55,762 nt of DNA from an uncultured Oscillospiraceae bacterium (GTDB lineage: Bacteria > Bacillota > Clostridia > Oscillospirales > Oscillospiraceae). Each line of letters opens with the position of its first letter. The first letter of the stretch is position 1. The stretch is from assembly GCA_947623745.1 (NCBI GenBank), contig CANQHN010000019.1, forward strand, positions 1 to 55,762, read 5' to 3'. The notes under the pieces are model-generated. The model saw nothing but the letters and a program-made list of their open reading frames with translations. It did no database searches and had not been told where the DNA came from. The position numbers and the translations under genes are program-made. This document shows positions 1 to 8,529 of the stretch, one piece after another.

Positions 1-296
1 GATTAGGTGGCCGCTGGCGCTGTGCCGCGTGGCCGCTGGGGTAATGCCTCAGTGGCCGCCGGCCTGTGCAGAATGCAGGACAGCATATGCACACCAAGAA
101 CGGAAAATATAAGGATAGCTGCAGCTGTCCGCCAGCGCGCCGGAGGAGCGCCGGGTAAAACTGAACGGGATGGAATGGAACCCCGCCAGGCTGGTGAGTA
201 AACCGGCCTGACGGGGGTTGCTGTTGCGGGGGGAATTGACGGTTACCTTTTTCGGCATTCTCACCATCCAAAGAGATTAAACTTTCCATTCCACAA
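1..296. other. No supported gene; degenerate 22-bp repeats
   Basis: I see no gene with a ribosome binding site here. The first 62 bases contain three copies of GTGGCCGCYGG (7-17, 29-39, 52-62), spaced 22-23 bp. A minus-strand reading frame of 72 codons (49-267) lacks a Shine-Dalgarno sequence and is not claimed. This may be a flank or decayed sequence. Confidence 0.4.
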
Positions 297-3200
297 TTAA
301 TCAAAAGAAAAGTGAGCATTGCCGAGTTCTGGATAGTATTTGACGGGGTTGATCCCCATATGTCGCAATTGCTGAGCCAGACTGTATTTGACATGACTAC
401 TGATTTCCAGTTTGAGCAAAAACGGCCGCCTCCCCGTATCAGCTGCCAGCCATTTTTTCTGGATATTGTCCAGTGCAATATAATCGTAACATCCCTCTAG
501 ATTTTTTGGCTCTATCGCACCGGAATCCGGGAATACTGGCGGCGTGTATGGGTCGTACACTACGAATTGTCCGCTCTGAGCTCTGATTCTGGGATTTAAA
601 CGGGAGGTATACACTGCCACTGGTAAATCAAAGCACATAGGCGCGTTGTCAACCGGTGCAAATTTCGTCATCTGTGAAACGGTGTAATGAGTCCGACCAT
701 CAGCATATTCCCGCTTTTGACTGCAGAACAAGGGAGCATAGATATCCTGGTTCAAATCTACTGACACATTAGGGACATCACCTCGTGCCTCAAAAGCTGT
801 TCTGCGTGCATAGCCCTCCCGATGTTTCCTGCATTGGCTCATGTAGCATTCCCAATCGCCCTTCATACTGCAAATCGCTCTGTTGCATTGCTTTCCATTA
901 TTCTCTGGAATCAGTTCTTTCAGTATATCCGCACGCGCCTTGTTATAGGCTGCTGGGTCAAACAGATATACAGCTGCGTTCACAGCGTCTTCAGTCATTT
1001 TAGTAGGAGCCTGTTTGAAGTAATCTTCCAATGCAAAATACAATGCCCCGAAGATATCCTCTGACCAATCCAACATATTAGTGCGAACCTGATAGTGTTG
1101 CATCAATGCCAAATAATCGCTGGATTGGTAGCTGGGCTGATCAGTGAGTTCTGGCGCACCGTCTGACCGAAATTTAAATTGCTGAAATCGATGCTCCAGT
1201 ATTTCTGCCGGAGTCTTGAGTGGTTTTTTTTCGTCCCATTCGCTACCTTTTGAATAATGTACAAACATAGAGGGGAGGATGTGGTAGTCACTATTGGAGA
1301 TTCCGCGGTACCAAATACCAGAGGCGCCGCAAGGTTCGCCGAAAATATGCTCGTGGTTATTATCCAGTTGCCGGATCATTTTCCGAATCTTCTCAAACAA
1401 TGCATCGCAACCGTTCAGATAATAGGCGACATATGCCGAATTTTCGCCAGCACTAGGAATGATTTTGCTTACGGCGGGCATGGCAGTGGTAGGAGTAGAC
1501 GGATTTTCCACGGGCATTGCACCCCCACGCTGTTTTTCCCAAACTTTCCGAAGCTGAATCAGGGAATTTTGGCCCTGGTGAAGTTGGATTAAACGAATCG
1601 CAAGGTCAAAGAGGCGCTCCGGTACCGTATTATCCTCCCAATAGCTGCCCAAAAGTTTCCAATATTCTGCGTACAATCCTTTGGTCAGTGACGCAAAACT
1701 CTCATCAAAAATATACTGATTCTCGATTTGCGTGCTCAATTCCTGCCCGTAAACAGCATACTCTTCTTTATACTGCTTGTAGATATTTATAAAGAAGTCA
1801 AACCATTGTTTGGCCAGATGCTTATCCCCGATGTCAACATCATGATGGGGACTTTTTCCGCTGGATAGCGCGAGATACGCCGTAAACAGTTTTTCAAACG
1901 CTTCTCTCTTGCTGGAAAGCGTTTTCCCAGGTTCTAATAGGTGCTCAATAATGGGACCCAACCGCAAAGGTAAATCCCACTCGCTAACGGCGCTTGGGGT
2001 ATTGAGCAAATTGTTTTGGAGCATAGCAAATTGCAGCAGATACTCACACAAGCCCATGGATGTTCCTTTAATCATAGCTATGTCTGGGTAGATTTCTCTC
2101 AGCCAGCACAGCATGGACAAGGATTGATCTTGATCGATACCTGCGTCCTTTAAATCCTCTACTTTGGCCCAATCCAATGCCAGCCCCCTATCGATAAAAT
2201 CCTGACAGAAGGCATTCAGTTTTTGCTTCTGCAAGTCATCCTGGTTGTTCGACCGCTCCCCATGAAGAGGTTCCCGAGTCTGCAACATGAGCCGTGCTGC
2301 GCTTCGGACCTTCTCCTGAATCCACTTTATTATGTTGTCACTATTTTCAGTCACAGTAAACCATGCATTCAAGGCATCACGCAACTCGAAAGCAGTACAG
2401 TCTGCATTGCATGAAATCAATGTATGCAGATTTTCACGGTCTTCAGAAATAGCGCGGTACAATGGTTGTGCAAATTCTTTGCTAATGTTCCAGGCAATAC
2501 CTTCCGGAATATTCTGCTTCTCACTTTGCGAGGTCGACTTTGCTGTTATCTTCTGAACTTCGCCATCAGATAGGTTGAGCTTTACCGTGAACGTAACCAT
2601 CGACGATAACGGCTCTGAAATCGATTCATGCAGTTTATCGGAAAAGAACAAATCTAATGCTTTGATGAGCCACTCCATACATATCTTATGGAGTATGATC
2701 ACCAAAAAAGAGGTATTTCGCACTTTGCGGTCAGCAGGCGCAATATAGTGATAGACCTCGTGAAAAATAAAGGGCGTATAATATAATGGATTTGACCAAG
2801 AGCCGTAGGGCACCTGGATGGAGATTAGTCTGCTGTTTATACTGTCTCCTTCCAAAGTGCGCTGCATGGCGCTCTCTATTATGTTTGTGTTGGCGAAGTT
2901 GATTACCGGAACCAGAAGATGCTGCCAACTTGTTTTCGGGGTGCTATATGCCCTCTGAATTAGTTCTTTAACAATGCCATAGTAGGCATGCATAATCAAG
3001 TCGAACTGAGCCGTGTACCCCATTTTAGAGTTGGGAGCCTCAAAAAACAATTTGCTGGATTCGGAGATATGGTTGACCTGTTGTTGAAGGATTCCAAAGA
3101 GTTCTTTGAAATCTTGAAGATAACGGGCGGGCCCTGTTTCTGGAAAGCCATGCTCAACCGCTTCTTTCAGAGACTTCAGATAGGACTCAATAATTTTCAA

Positions 3201-4523
3201 AACAACGACAAATTGTTCATGGTAGTCTTTCACCCACAGATGATCAATGGCGGTACATTGAATCTCCACATAGTCTCTATAGAGCAACTCCAAGGTCTTG
3301 TGAAGGCCCGAATAGGGGACAAGCTTTTCCATTTGAGTATAAAGCCGTTTGTACAGGCTATATACTTCCCCGCTCTTGTCGGATTGCGCTGCAATTTGAT
3401 TGATGACATCCAAATCATTATCGTCAAACAGCTCCTCCAAGGAGGATTTTTCCAACGTAAATGTCAGAATTTTGTCCCATTCAATGTTCCTACATGCTTC
3501 ATCGATATCATCTTCCTGATATCCAAGCCGGGTAGTGGTCTGACGAATATGCCGCGCAAACTTTTTGTTGTGTGCCGAAAAATTCAGGCCATCAGTATTC
3601 TCAGCCTCGTTATTGAAAATTGAAGTTAAGACAGAGAAAGGCACATTGACAATAAAGTCATACTCTCCCGCACAGGAGAGCAAAGTATTATTCCCTATCC
3701 GATCAGGCTGCTCCTCAAAATGAGCACCAGCATTTTTAAAGACATTTTTAATAAATGTCATCGTACTATCAAGGCCGAACTCATCAGGTCTGCTTCTGTC
3801 ATATTCTGTGGAACACTCAAGCTGGACCATGGCCGTCCCTTTAGCTCCCGCTTTACTCCAATGCTCTTTGTTAGCGGAAATTACCGTATAAGTGGAAACA
3901 CAGATTTTTTGTTCCCGACCATCCTGGTAGGCAAATCGCAAATAGCGCAGTCGATCCACCAGATACAGCACATCAATATACTGATCCACTGCCCACACAA
4001 TGGAAATCTCTGCCGAATTGAATGTTCCAAACACCTCATACTCTAGGCATTCTTCCTTTTCGACTTTAGCTTCACGGTAGCAATCGACTATATCGTGGAT
4101 TTTCTTCACGATTAGTTTTAGAAAATCACGATAATCCGCAAATTTCATTTTTGCTGTGCCTGAAACATATACCATGGTATGCACAAAAAAGCGGCATTCC
4201 AGAGGTCCTTGATTCGCACCCAACCGCTCCCGGTCGTTCATCTTTACCATCTGGAACACCGACTTCTGCCCACATTCCTTCAGTGTATATAAAAGGATGG
4301 GCTGCTGCTTACCGAACCAACTGCTATCTGATGTGATTTTATCCTGGTAATCGCCAAAACGATAAATGGGGACAAATTCGACCCGGTCAAAATTGCCGAA
4401 AGCTGTGTAGTGCGTAATCCCTTCACCCATATGCGCAAATTCTCGTTCAAACGCATCAAACTGCTCATAGGTCCGCCGGGGATACTGCTTCATTCGTAGC
4501 AACCAGCCACTTGGATAATCCAT
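297..4523 (-). CDS. Very large FRG-domain protein with an HEVYH motif
   Basis: 1408 residues. The C-terminal part carries an FRG domain: WYRG near residue 1071 and the signature QHY...LDWSEDIFGALYFAL near 1139-1163. The domain is named after its F-R-G motif, occurs in many phage and bacterial proteins, and its biochemical role is poorly defined. The N-terminal 1000 residues are not recognised. They contain HEVYH at 588-592, the HExxH zinc-metallopeptidase pattern, in the context FIFHEVYHYI. The start has an AGAGGGA sequence about 9 bases upstream. A small gene lies 40 bp upstream on the same strand and may form an operon with it. FRG proteins often sit in defence or cargo regions, so a defence or toxin role is possible, but that is inference. 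The FRG assignment is firm; the peptidase is only a motif match. Confidence 0.85.
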   Translation of the reverse strand: MDYPSGWLLRMKQYPRRTYEQFDAFEREFAHMGEGITHYTAFGNFDRVEFVPIYRFGDYQDKITSDSSWFGKQQPILLYTLKECGQKSVFQMVKMNDRERLGANQGPLECRFFVHTMVYVSGTAKMKFADYRDFLKLIVKKIHDIVDCYREAKVEKEECLEYEVFGTFNSAEISIVWAVDQYIDVLYLVDRLRYLRFAYQDGREQKICVSTYTVISANKEHWSKAGAKGTAMVQLECSTEYDRSRPDEFGLDSTMTFIKNVFKNAGAHFEEQPDRIGNNTLLSCAGEYDFIVNVPFSVLTSIFNNEAENTDGLNFSAHNKKFARHIRQTTTRLGYQEDDIDEACRNIEWDKILTFTLEKSSLEELFDDNDLDVINQIAAQSDKSGEVYSLYKRLYTQMEKLVPYSGLHKTLELLYRDYVEIQCTAIDHLWVKDYHEQFVVVLKIIESYLKSLKEAVEHGFPETGPARYLQDFKELFGILQQQVNHISESSKLFFEAPNSKMGYTAQFDLIMHAYYGIVKELIQRAYSTPKTSWQHLLVPVINFANTNIIESAMQRTLEGDSINSRLISIQVPYGSWSNPLYYTPFIFHEVYHYIAPADRKVRNTSFLVIILHKICMEWLIKALDLFFSDKLHESISEPLSSMVTFTVKLNLSDGEVQKITAKSTSQSEKQNIPEGIAWNISKEFAQPLYRAISEDRENLHTLISCNADCTAFELRDALNAWFTVTENSDNIIKWIQEKVRSAARLMLQTREPLHGERSNNQDDLQKQKLNAFCQDFIDRGLALDWAKVEDLKDAGIDQDQSLSMLCWLREIYPDIAMIKGTSMGLCEYLLQFAMLQNNLLNTPSAVSEWDLPLRLGPIIEHLLEPGKTLSSKREAFEKLFTAYLALSSGKSPHHDVDIGDKHLAKQWFDFFINIYKQYKEEYAVYGQELSTQIENQYIFDESFASLTKGLYAEYWKLLGSYWEDNTVPERLFDLAIRLIQLHQGQNSLIQLRKVWEKQRGGAMPVENPSTPTTAMPAVSKIIPSAGENSAYVAYYLNGCDALFEKIRKMIRQLDNNHEHIFGEPCGASGIWYRGISNSDYHILPSMFVHYSKGSEWDEKKPLKTPAEILEHRFQQFKFRSDGAPELTDQPSYQSSDYLALMQHYQVRTNMLDWSEDIFGALYFALEDYFKQAPTKMTEDAVNAAVYLFDPAAYNKARADILKELIPENNGKQCNRAICSMKGDWECYMSQCRKHREGYARRTAFEARGDVPNVSVDLNQDIYAPLFCSQKREYADGRTHYTVSQMTKFAPVDNAPMCFDLPVAVYTSRLNPRIRAQSGQFVVYDPYTPPVFPDSGAIEPKNLEGCYDYIALDNIQKKWLAADTGRRPFLLKLEISSHVKYSLAQQLRHMGINPVKYYPELGNAHFSFD

Positions 4524-4563
4524 ATGGCAGTCCCTCTTTCCTTATCTCTTTTTCTGAATCAGG

Positions 4564-4761
4564 TTATACCTCATCCTCATAGTGATGAGGTATTGCCGTG
4601 CAATTGCCGTCACTATCGTAGATGTATTCGTAATAAGTGGTTGTAAATTCCCGCTTCTTACGCTCCTGCTCGCTACGCAATTTTCTGCTGTGGTCGCCAT
4701 ACCGATATGGCGAGTAGAAAGAATTACGCTCGATTGGCGGCAACTTGCATGGATAACTCAT
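4564..4761 (-). CDS. Small charged protein upstream of the FRG gene
   Basis: 65 residues, rich in Arg, Lys, Tyr and Glu, with no signal peptide or membrane segment. The start is supported by a GGAGG sequence 7 bases upstream. The end lies 40 bp before the large FRG gene, so the two are probably co-transcribed and this could encode a partner or regulator. No family recognised. Confidence 0.6.
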   Translation of the reverse strand: MSYPCKLPPIERNSFYSPYRYGDHSRKLRSEQERKKREFTTTYYEYIYDSDGNCTAIPHHYEDEV

Positions 4762-4855
4762 GGTGGATACCTCCGATTTATTTTTCTACTATTATTGAAC
4801 AATTGCAAAGGAAATAACGCAATGGATGAAATTTTGCACTTATCAGCATAAATCT

Positions 4856-4901
4856 GTAAACGCCCCCGTGTGTGTCATGTAAACGCATCCGTGCGTGTCA
4901 T
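4856..4901. repeat. Tandem pair of 23-bp direct repeats
   Basis: Two adjacent copies of a 23-bp unit (4856-4878 and 4879-4901) match at 20 of 23 positions; both contain GTAAACGC and GTGTCAT. They lie in the roughly 635-bp intergenic space between the FRG genes and the first leader RNA. They could be an operator or iteron-like binding site. The rest of 4902-5148 shows no gene. Confidence 0.6.
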
Positions 4902-5148
4902 CTGAAAGCACAAGCAAAATACAAATACAGGCGGAAAGGATATGGACCGCATCTAGCAGTTCATACCACCGTGTATCCATAATATATTATGAAGCTCACC
5001 TAAACGAAGTGCTACTCTGGGCAGAGCGAAGATTACGTGATGCCTGTCCCAGCCAATAGTTTCCTGGGTGCAAATCGTGGCAAGTTTTTTTAAATATACC
5101 ACATATCAGTTTGATTTGCAAGAACCTTTTAGGCATGTAGCTTACTTA

Positions 5149-5177
5149 TTGTAATTTGTGCCCAGGAGCAATATAAT
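5149..5177 (+). promoter_or_regulatory. Predicted sigma-A promoter P1
   Basis: TTGTAA (5149-5154), a 17-bp spacer and TATAAT (5172-5177). No convincing coding region follows before the second promoter at 5398, so P1 would give a longer version of the leader transcript. Promoter elements are seen directly; activity is inferred. Confidence 0.55.
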
Positions 5178-5397
5178 ACTGAGACGCTCCGAACGAACGC
5201 GTGCTATGATTGCAAATCTTTCTTTGTGAATGGGTCAAAACAAACGGTACGGACCTTTATCAGCGCCCGACACTCCATTTGCCGGACGTTGATCATTTTA
5301 TGACTTGACAGCGGCCGCATCAGCACAATCGCCGCTGCCAGTACGCAAACCCCTGCGGTTCGACAAAACAAGACACAATATCCCATGGTTTACCGTA

Positions 5398-5426
5398 TTG
5401 ACGCGCCCTATATGTTGTGGTATAAT
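5398..5426 (+). promoter_or_regulatory. Promoter of leader RNA copy 1
   Basis: TTGACG (5398-5403), a 17-bp spacer and a perfect TATAAT (5421-5426). The same layout (TTGACG, 17 bp, TATAGT) precedes the second leader copy at 54650-54678 on the other strand. The -10 element lies inside the duplicated block, and the predicted start is around 5433. Confidence 0.75.
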
Positions 5427-5431
5427 TTATC

Positions 5432-5595
5432 TTGTAATTGATTCTTTGTGCGTTCTTCGCTGAAAGCGCGGAGCCGGGCCCATGGGCCTGGGAACGAGGG
5501 GCACTCGTATTGCACACGTTGTTTGGATTGTACGCAAGTACCGGTAGGTCGGACTGCGCTGCTCAAGGGAGCAGTATGCCTACTGGTACTTTTTT
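5432..5595 (+). ncRNA. Structured leader RNA, copy 1, at the head of the plus-strand arm
   Basis: The block 5415-5534 matches 54542-54661 on the other strand at about 112 of 120 positions. Stems visible in the RNA are CUUCGC with GCGGAG; a hairpin around CAUG at 5474-5492; and CGAG-GGGCA-CUCG at 5495-5507, identical in both copies. The second stem is maintained in copy 2 by compensatory pair changes. Downstream, 5536-5590 folds into a cruciform (outer GTACCGGTAGG with CCTACTGGTAC, inner CTGCTC with GGAGCAG) followed by six T residues (5590-5595), a rho-independent terminator. Positioned between a strong promoter and a 21-kb operon, it is likely a cis-acting leader. I do not recognise an established RNA family. 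Confidence 0.7.
5536..5595 (+). terminator. Terminator ending leader RNA copy 1
   Basis: Long stem from 5536-5549 pairing with 5578-5590, a nested hairpin at 5558-5575, then a T tract at 5590-5595. The nested hairpin contains the AAGGGAG Shine-Dalgarno sequence of the leader ORF, and the right arm contains its AUG, so folding would also hide translation initiation. Confidence 0.75.
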
Positions 5596-5716
5596 ATATA
5601 TGATTTTAGCCGATAAGGCGGAAAGGATGATGCGCTTGCGCGAACGAAAGCCCCTGGTGTGGGCCGGACCAACAGACCCAGCCGGATATGCGATCCGGCG
5701 AAATGAAGAGGCTTGA
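5576..5716 (+). CDS. Putative leader peptide (46 codons)
   Basis: An AUG at 5576 follows AAGGGAG (5565-5571). The 15-base context AGGGRGCAGTATGCC is shared with the second leader copy, where it opens a 5-codon ORF, so the start looks conserved while the peptide does not. The 46-residue product is basic and unremarkable. Its stop codon at 5714-5716 lies inside the left arm of the next terminator (5706-5719), so a terminating ribosome could block that hairpin. An internal ATGATG at 5627 could be an alternative start. Expression is unproven. Confidence 0.45.
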   Translation: MPTGTFLYMILADKAERMMRLRERKPLVWAGPTDPAGYAIRRNEEA

Positions 5717-5762
5717 TACTCCATAATCCCGCGATGGGAATGGGTATCAAGCCTCTTTTTTT
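5706..5762 (+). terminator. Second terminator upstream of the plus-strand arm
   Basis: A perfect 14-bp stem, 5706-5719 with 5743-5756, is followed by a run of T residues to 5762. It lies only 40 bp before the first gene of the arm, so transcription from the leader promoter must pass it to reach the genes. Confidence 0.85.
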
Positions 5763-5802
5763 GCGTTTCGAGAGAAAAATCAAAAAGAAGGTGGTCATTG
5801 AA

Positions 5803-6555
5803 ATGAAGAAGAACGCACTCCTCTGGAACAGTATCCCCATCCTGATCGCCGCCGTGATTGCCGTTGTGGCTTTCACGCGGGGCACCCTCAGCACGGTGCT
5901 GCTGATCCTCGTGTTCGCTCTGTGGGGCCTGTGGGCCATTTGGACGCAAGTGCTTCCTGCCCGCCGCCGCACACGTGTGCGCCAGCAGACGGAGCCGACA
6001 GCCGCCCCAGACCAGACGCTTCTGCAGACCCTGCTGCACCATGTCAACTACCGGGTATCCGGCTGCTTGAAGTCCGCCTACCCGGAGGCGCACTGGGAGT
6101 GGACCATGCGTGACCCCGCATCCTTTGTGGCGACGGGCGGCACAGGCCGTATCCGGGTCTACGGCGTCCCCGACTATAGCTACGCCGACGTGACGCTTGA
6201 CCGGAACGGAAAGCTGTCCTGCTCCCTGATCCAGGTCGCGCCCATCACCGGCTCCACGGAAAAGCCGGCTGCGCGGGACCAGGAGCCGCTGGACCCCCGC
6301 ATCTGGTACGAGACCCATGGGCGCAAGGTACTGGAGTCCCTGGTGGCCGACCTGGCCTCCCGTGGGCACCACAGCCTGACGCTGAAGGAGGACGGCAACA
6401 TCTGCATCCGGCCGGTAGACGGAGGCACTGAGACCGCTCAGGGCGCCTTTCCTACATTCCCAGAAAAGGTCTACTGGCCCAGGTTGGTGGAGGTCCTGAA
6501 GCAGAATGGGCTGGCCGCCACCGCGAAGGATACGGGCATCGTCGTGGCCTGGTGA
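5803..6555 (+). CDS. Membrane-anchored protein of unknown function
   Basis: 250 residues from the ATG at 5803, chosen because GAAGGTGG lies about 9 bases upstream and earlier in-frame codons overlap the terminator. Residues about 7-55 form two hydrophobic segments, with a short charged turn between them, then a basic stop-transfer stretch (PARRRTRVR). The remainder, roughly 190 residues, appears soluble and presumably cytoplasmic. No family is recognised. It is the first gene of the plus-strand arm, directly behind the leader RNA and terminator, and its stop is 13 bp before the DUF932 gene. Confidence 0.7.
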   Translation: MKKNALLWNSIPILIAAVIAVVAFTRGTLSTVLLILVFALWGLWAIWTQVLPARRRTRVRQQTEPTAAPDQTLLQTLLHHVNYRVSGCLKSAYPEAHWEWTMRDPASFVATGGTGRIRVYGVPDYSYADVTLDRNGKLSCSLIQVAPITGSTEKPAARDQEPLDPRIWYETHGRKVLESLVADLASRGHHSLTLKEDGNICIRPVDGGTETAQGAFPTFPEKVYWPRLVEVLKQNGLAATAKDTGIVVAW

Positions 6556-6568
6556 GAGGAGGAACAGC

Positions 6569-7657
6569 ATGAAACAGGGACGAACGATCCAGGAGGTCGC
6601 CCGGGAGATCCTGCGTCAGAAGGACGCGAAACAGGACTACTCCGTCAGGACGACCAATATGCGCATGGAGAACAGCGGCGGCACCCCCATCCTGCGGCTG
6701 CTGAACAACGAGGGCATCGACCGAGTGGAGCCCCTGGACATCCAGGAGACCGCCCACCGCCAGCTCGGCGCGTATCTGAACATCCCCCAGAAGTACTACG
6801 AAAAGATGCTGGCGGAAAACGTGGATCTGCTGACCGAGAACGTCAACAGCTGGCTGCAAAAGGAACCGGAATTCCGGCTCCTGCGCACCATGGACGGCCG
6901 GGCCAGAGCATTCCTCAGCAACCGGTACCGCCGCATCGACAACCTGGACATAGCCAACATTACCCTCCCTATCATCCAGGAGATGCCCGGCGCCTACTTT
7001 GAGAGCTGCCAGATCACCCCGGACTACCTCTACATCAAGGTAGTCAACCCCCGGCTCACCGCCGAGGTGGTTCCCGGCGACGTGGTGCAGGTGGGCGTAT
7101 CCATCTCCAACAGCGAGACGGGCCTGGGCGCTGTGAACATCCAGCCGCTGATCTACCGGCTGGTTTGTTCCAACGGCATGGTCGTCAATGACGCCAAAGC
7201 CGGCACACGCCGCACCCATATCGGTCGTATCAACGCCAGGGATGAAAACTTCTTCCTCTACTCCCAGGAGACGCGGGCCGCCGACGACCACGCCTTTGTC
7301 ATGAAGGTGCGGGATACGGTGCGGGCCGCGGTGGATGAGGCTCGGTTCGCCCAGGTGGTGGACAAAATGCGGGAGAGCACCCAGCTCCACCTGAACACTG
7401 CCGACCTTCCCGGTGTGGTGAAGCTGGCAAGCACCAGCTTCGGCATCACGGAGGCGGAGAGCGGCGGGGTCCTTCAGCACCTAATCGAGGGTGCGGACTA
7501 CACCGTTTACGGCCTGGCTAACGCCGTCACCCGGTACAGCCAGGACGTGGAGAGCTATGACCGGGCGTCCAAGCTGGAGGAGATCGGCTACTCGGTCATG
7601 ACCATGAGCCCGCAGCTTTTGCGGCGGCTCAATGAAGTTGGCAGTATGGCCGCCTGA
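6569..7657 (+). CDS. DUF932 phage/plasmid-like protein
   Basis: 362 residues from the ATG at 6569, supported by AGAGGAGG 7 bases upstream. Central blocks such as RYRRIDNLDIA, YIKVVNPRL, VGVSISNSETG and LVCSNGMVV match the DUF932 (TIGR03299-type) family found on plasmids, phages and conjugative elements. The molecular role is not established; a link to DNA replication or recombination is often suggested from context. The length is normal for the family and no domain is missing. It is followed by another gene common beside DUF932 proteins in such elements. Confidence 0.85.
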   Translation: MKQGRTIQEVAREILRQKDAKQDYSVRTTNMRMENSGGTPILRLLNNEGIDRVEPLDIQETAHRQLGAYLNIPQKYYEKMLAENVDLLTENVNSWLQKEPEFRLLRTMDGRARAFLSNRYRRIDNLDIANITLPIIQEMPGAYFESCQITPDYLYIKVVNPRLTAEVVPGDVVQVGVSISNSETGLGAVNIQPLIYRLVCSNGMVVNDAKAGTRRTHIGRINARDENFFLYSQETRAADDHAFVMKVRDTVRAAVDEARFAQVVDKMRESTQLHLNTADLPGVVKLASTSFGITEAESGGVLQHLIEGADYTVYGLANAVTRYSQDVESYDRASKLEEIGYSVMTMSPQLLRRLNEVGSMAA

Positions 7658-7698
7658 CGGCCCTGCAAAATACTATTTTAATCAAGGAGGACAACTAC

Positions 7699-8529
7699 AT
7701 GAACACTCAGAACACCGCCATGATGGAGCGCACCCCCTTCCTGCTGCCCGACCTCGTGACCGGCAGCGAATTCTCCCAGGATGAGCTGGCCGAGGATCTG
7801 GATGGCCTGAGCTTGGGCTTCAGGCGCGTTAAGATCCCCAGCGGCGGTATGCTCGTCTTCGAGATGCCGGGCGATAACCCGGACAATCCCGAATACGTGC
7901 CCACGCTGGAGGGCGTGATCGTGTGCAGCCACAACTCCAATGCCTGCTGGCCCGAGGGGAAAGAGTACGATGAGAACACGCCGCCCCAGTGCCAGTCCGT
8001 GGACGGGAAGCTGGGCTTCGGCGCCCCCGGCGGCCTCTGCGCCAACTGCGGGTACAACACCTTCGGCTCCGGCCCCAACGGGAAGGGCAAGCTCTGCAAG
8101 AATATGCGGGTGATCTACCTTCTGCGGAGCGGCGACTTCATGCCCATCCAGCTCTCCCTCCCGCCCACGAGCATCCGACCCTATACGGATTTCGTGAACA
8201 CTGCGTTCCTGGCCCGCCGGCGCGGCGTCTGCGGCAGCGTGGTGCAGATCGGCCTGAAAAAGATGAACAACGGGAAGGACGACTACTCCGTCGCCACCTT
8301 CAGGAAGCTCTACGACTTCACCGGCGAGGAGCTGGCGCAGGTCCGGGCTTACGCGAACAGCTTCAAGGAGCAGGTCAAAATGATCCAGGACCAGCGCATG
8401 GCCGATTGGGAGTCCAACACCGGCAGCGATATCGAGGTGGCCCAGCCGGCCCGCACCATGCCCGACAACACCGGGCACTTCGCCGTGGGTTCCGGCGTGG
8501 TGAACGGCGAGCGCGAGGAGCTGCCGTGA
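7699..8529 (+). CDS. Cysteine-containing DNA-metabolism-type unknown protein
   Basis: 276 residues; the ATG follows AAGGAGG by 8 bases. The protein has scattered Cys (CSHNSNACW near 73-81, CANC near 114-117, a Cys near 133) that could form a zinc site, then a region ending in a charged helix near 212-235. Its stop overlaps a GTG by four bases (GTGA, 8526-8529), so the next gene is translationally coupled. Position after DUF932 in a replication-type operon hints at single-strand DNA or nucleic-acid binding, but I do not recognise the family and make no functional claim. Confidence 0.65.
   Translation: MNTQNTAMMERTPFLLPDLVTGSEFSQDELAEDLDGLSLGFRRVKIPSGGMLVFEMPGDNPDNPEYVPTLEGVIVCSHNSNACWPEGKEYDENTPPQCQSVDGKLGFGAPGGLCANCGYNTFGSGPNGKGKLCKNMRVIYLLRSGDFMPIQLSLPPTSIRPYTDFVNTAFLARRRGVCGSVVQIGLKKMNNGKDDYSVATFRKLYDFTGEELAQVRAYANSFKEQVKMIQDQRMADWESNTGSDIEVAQPARTMPDNTGHFAVGSGVVNGEREELP

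Noticed and set aside
49-267. 72-codon minus-strand reading frame at the left edge
   Set aside because: No ribosome site, no recognisable domain, and codon use unlike the neighbours; possibly a decayed fragment.
5204-5386. Small frames between the two promoters upstream of leader copy 1
   Set aside because: No ribosome site or conserved pattern in any frame; treated as noncoding.
5432-5595. Leader RNA as 6S RNA, tmRNA or a known riboswitch
   Set aside because: The shared block does not show the features I know for these families, and its position at two operon heads argues for a cis-acting role.
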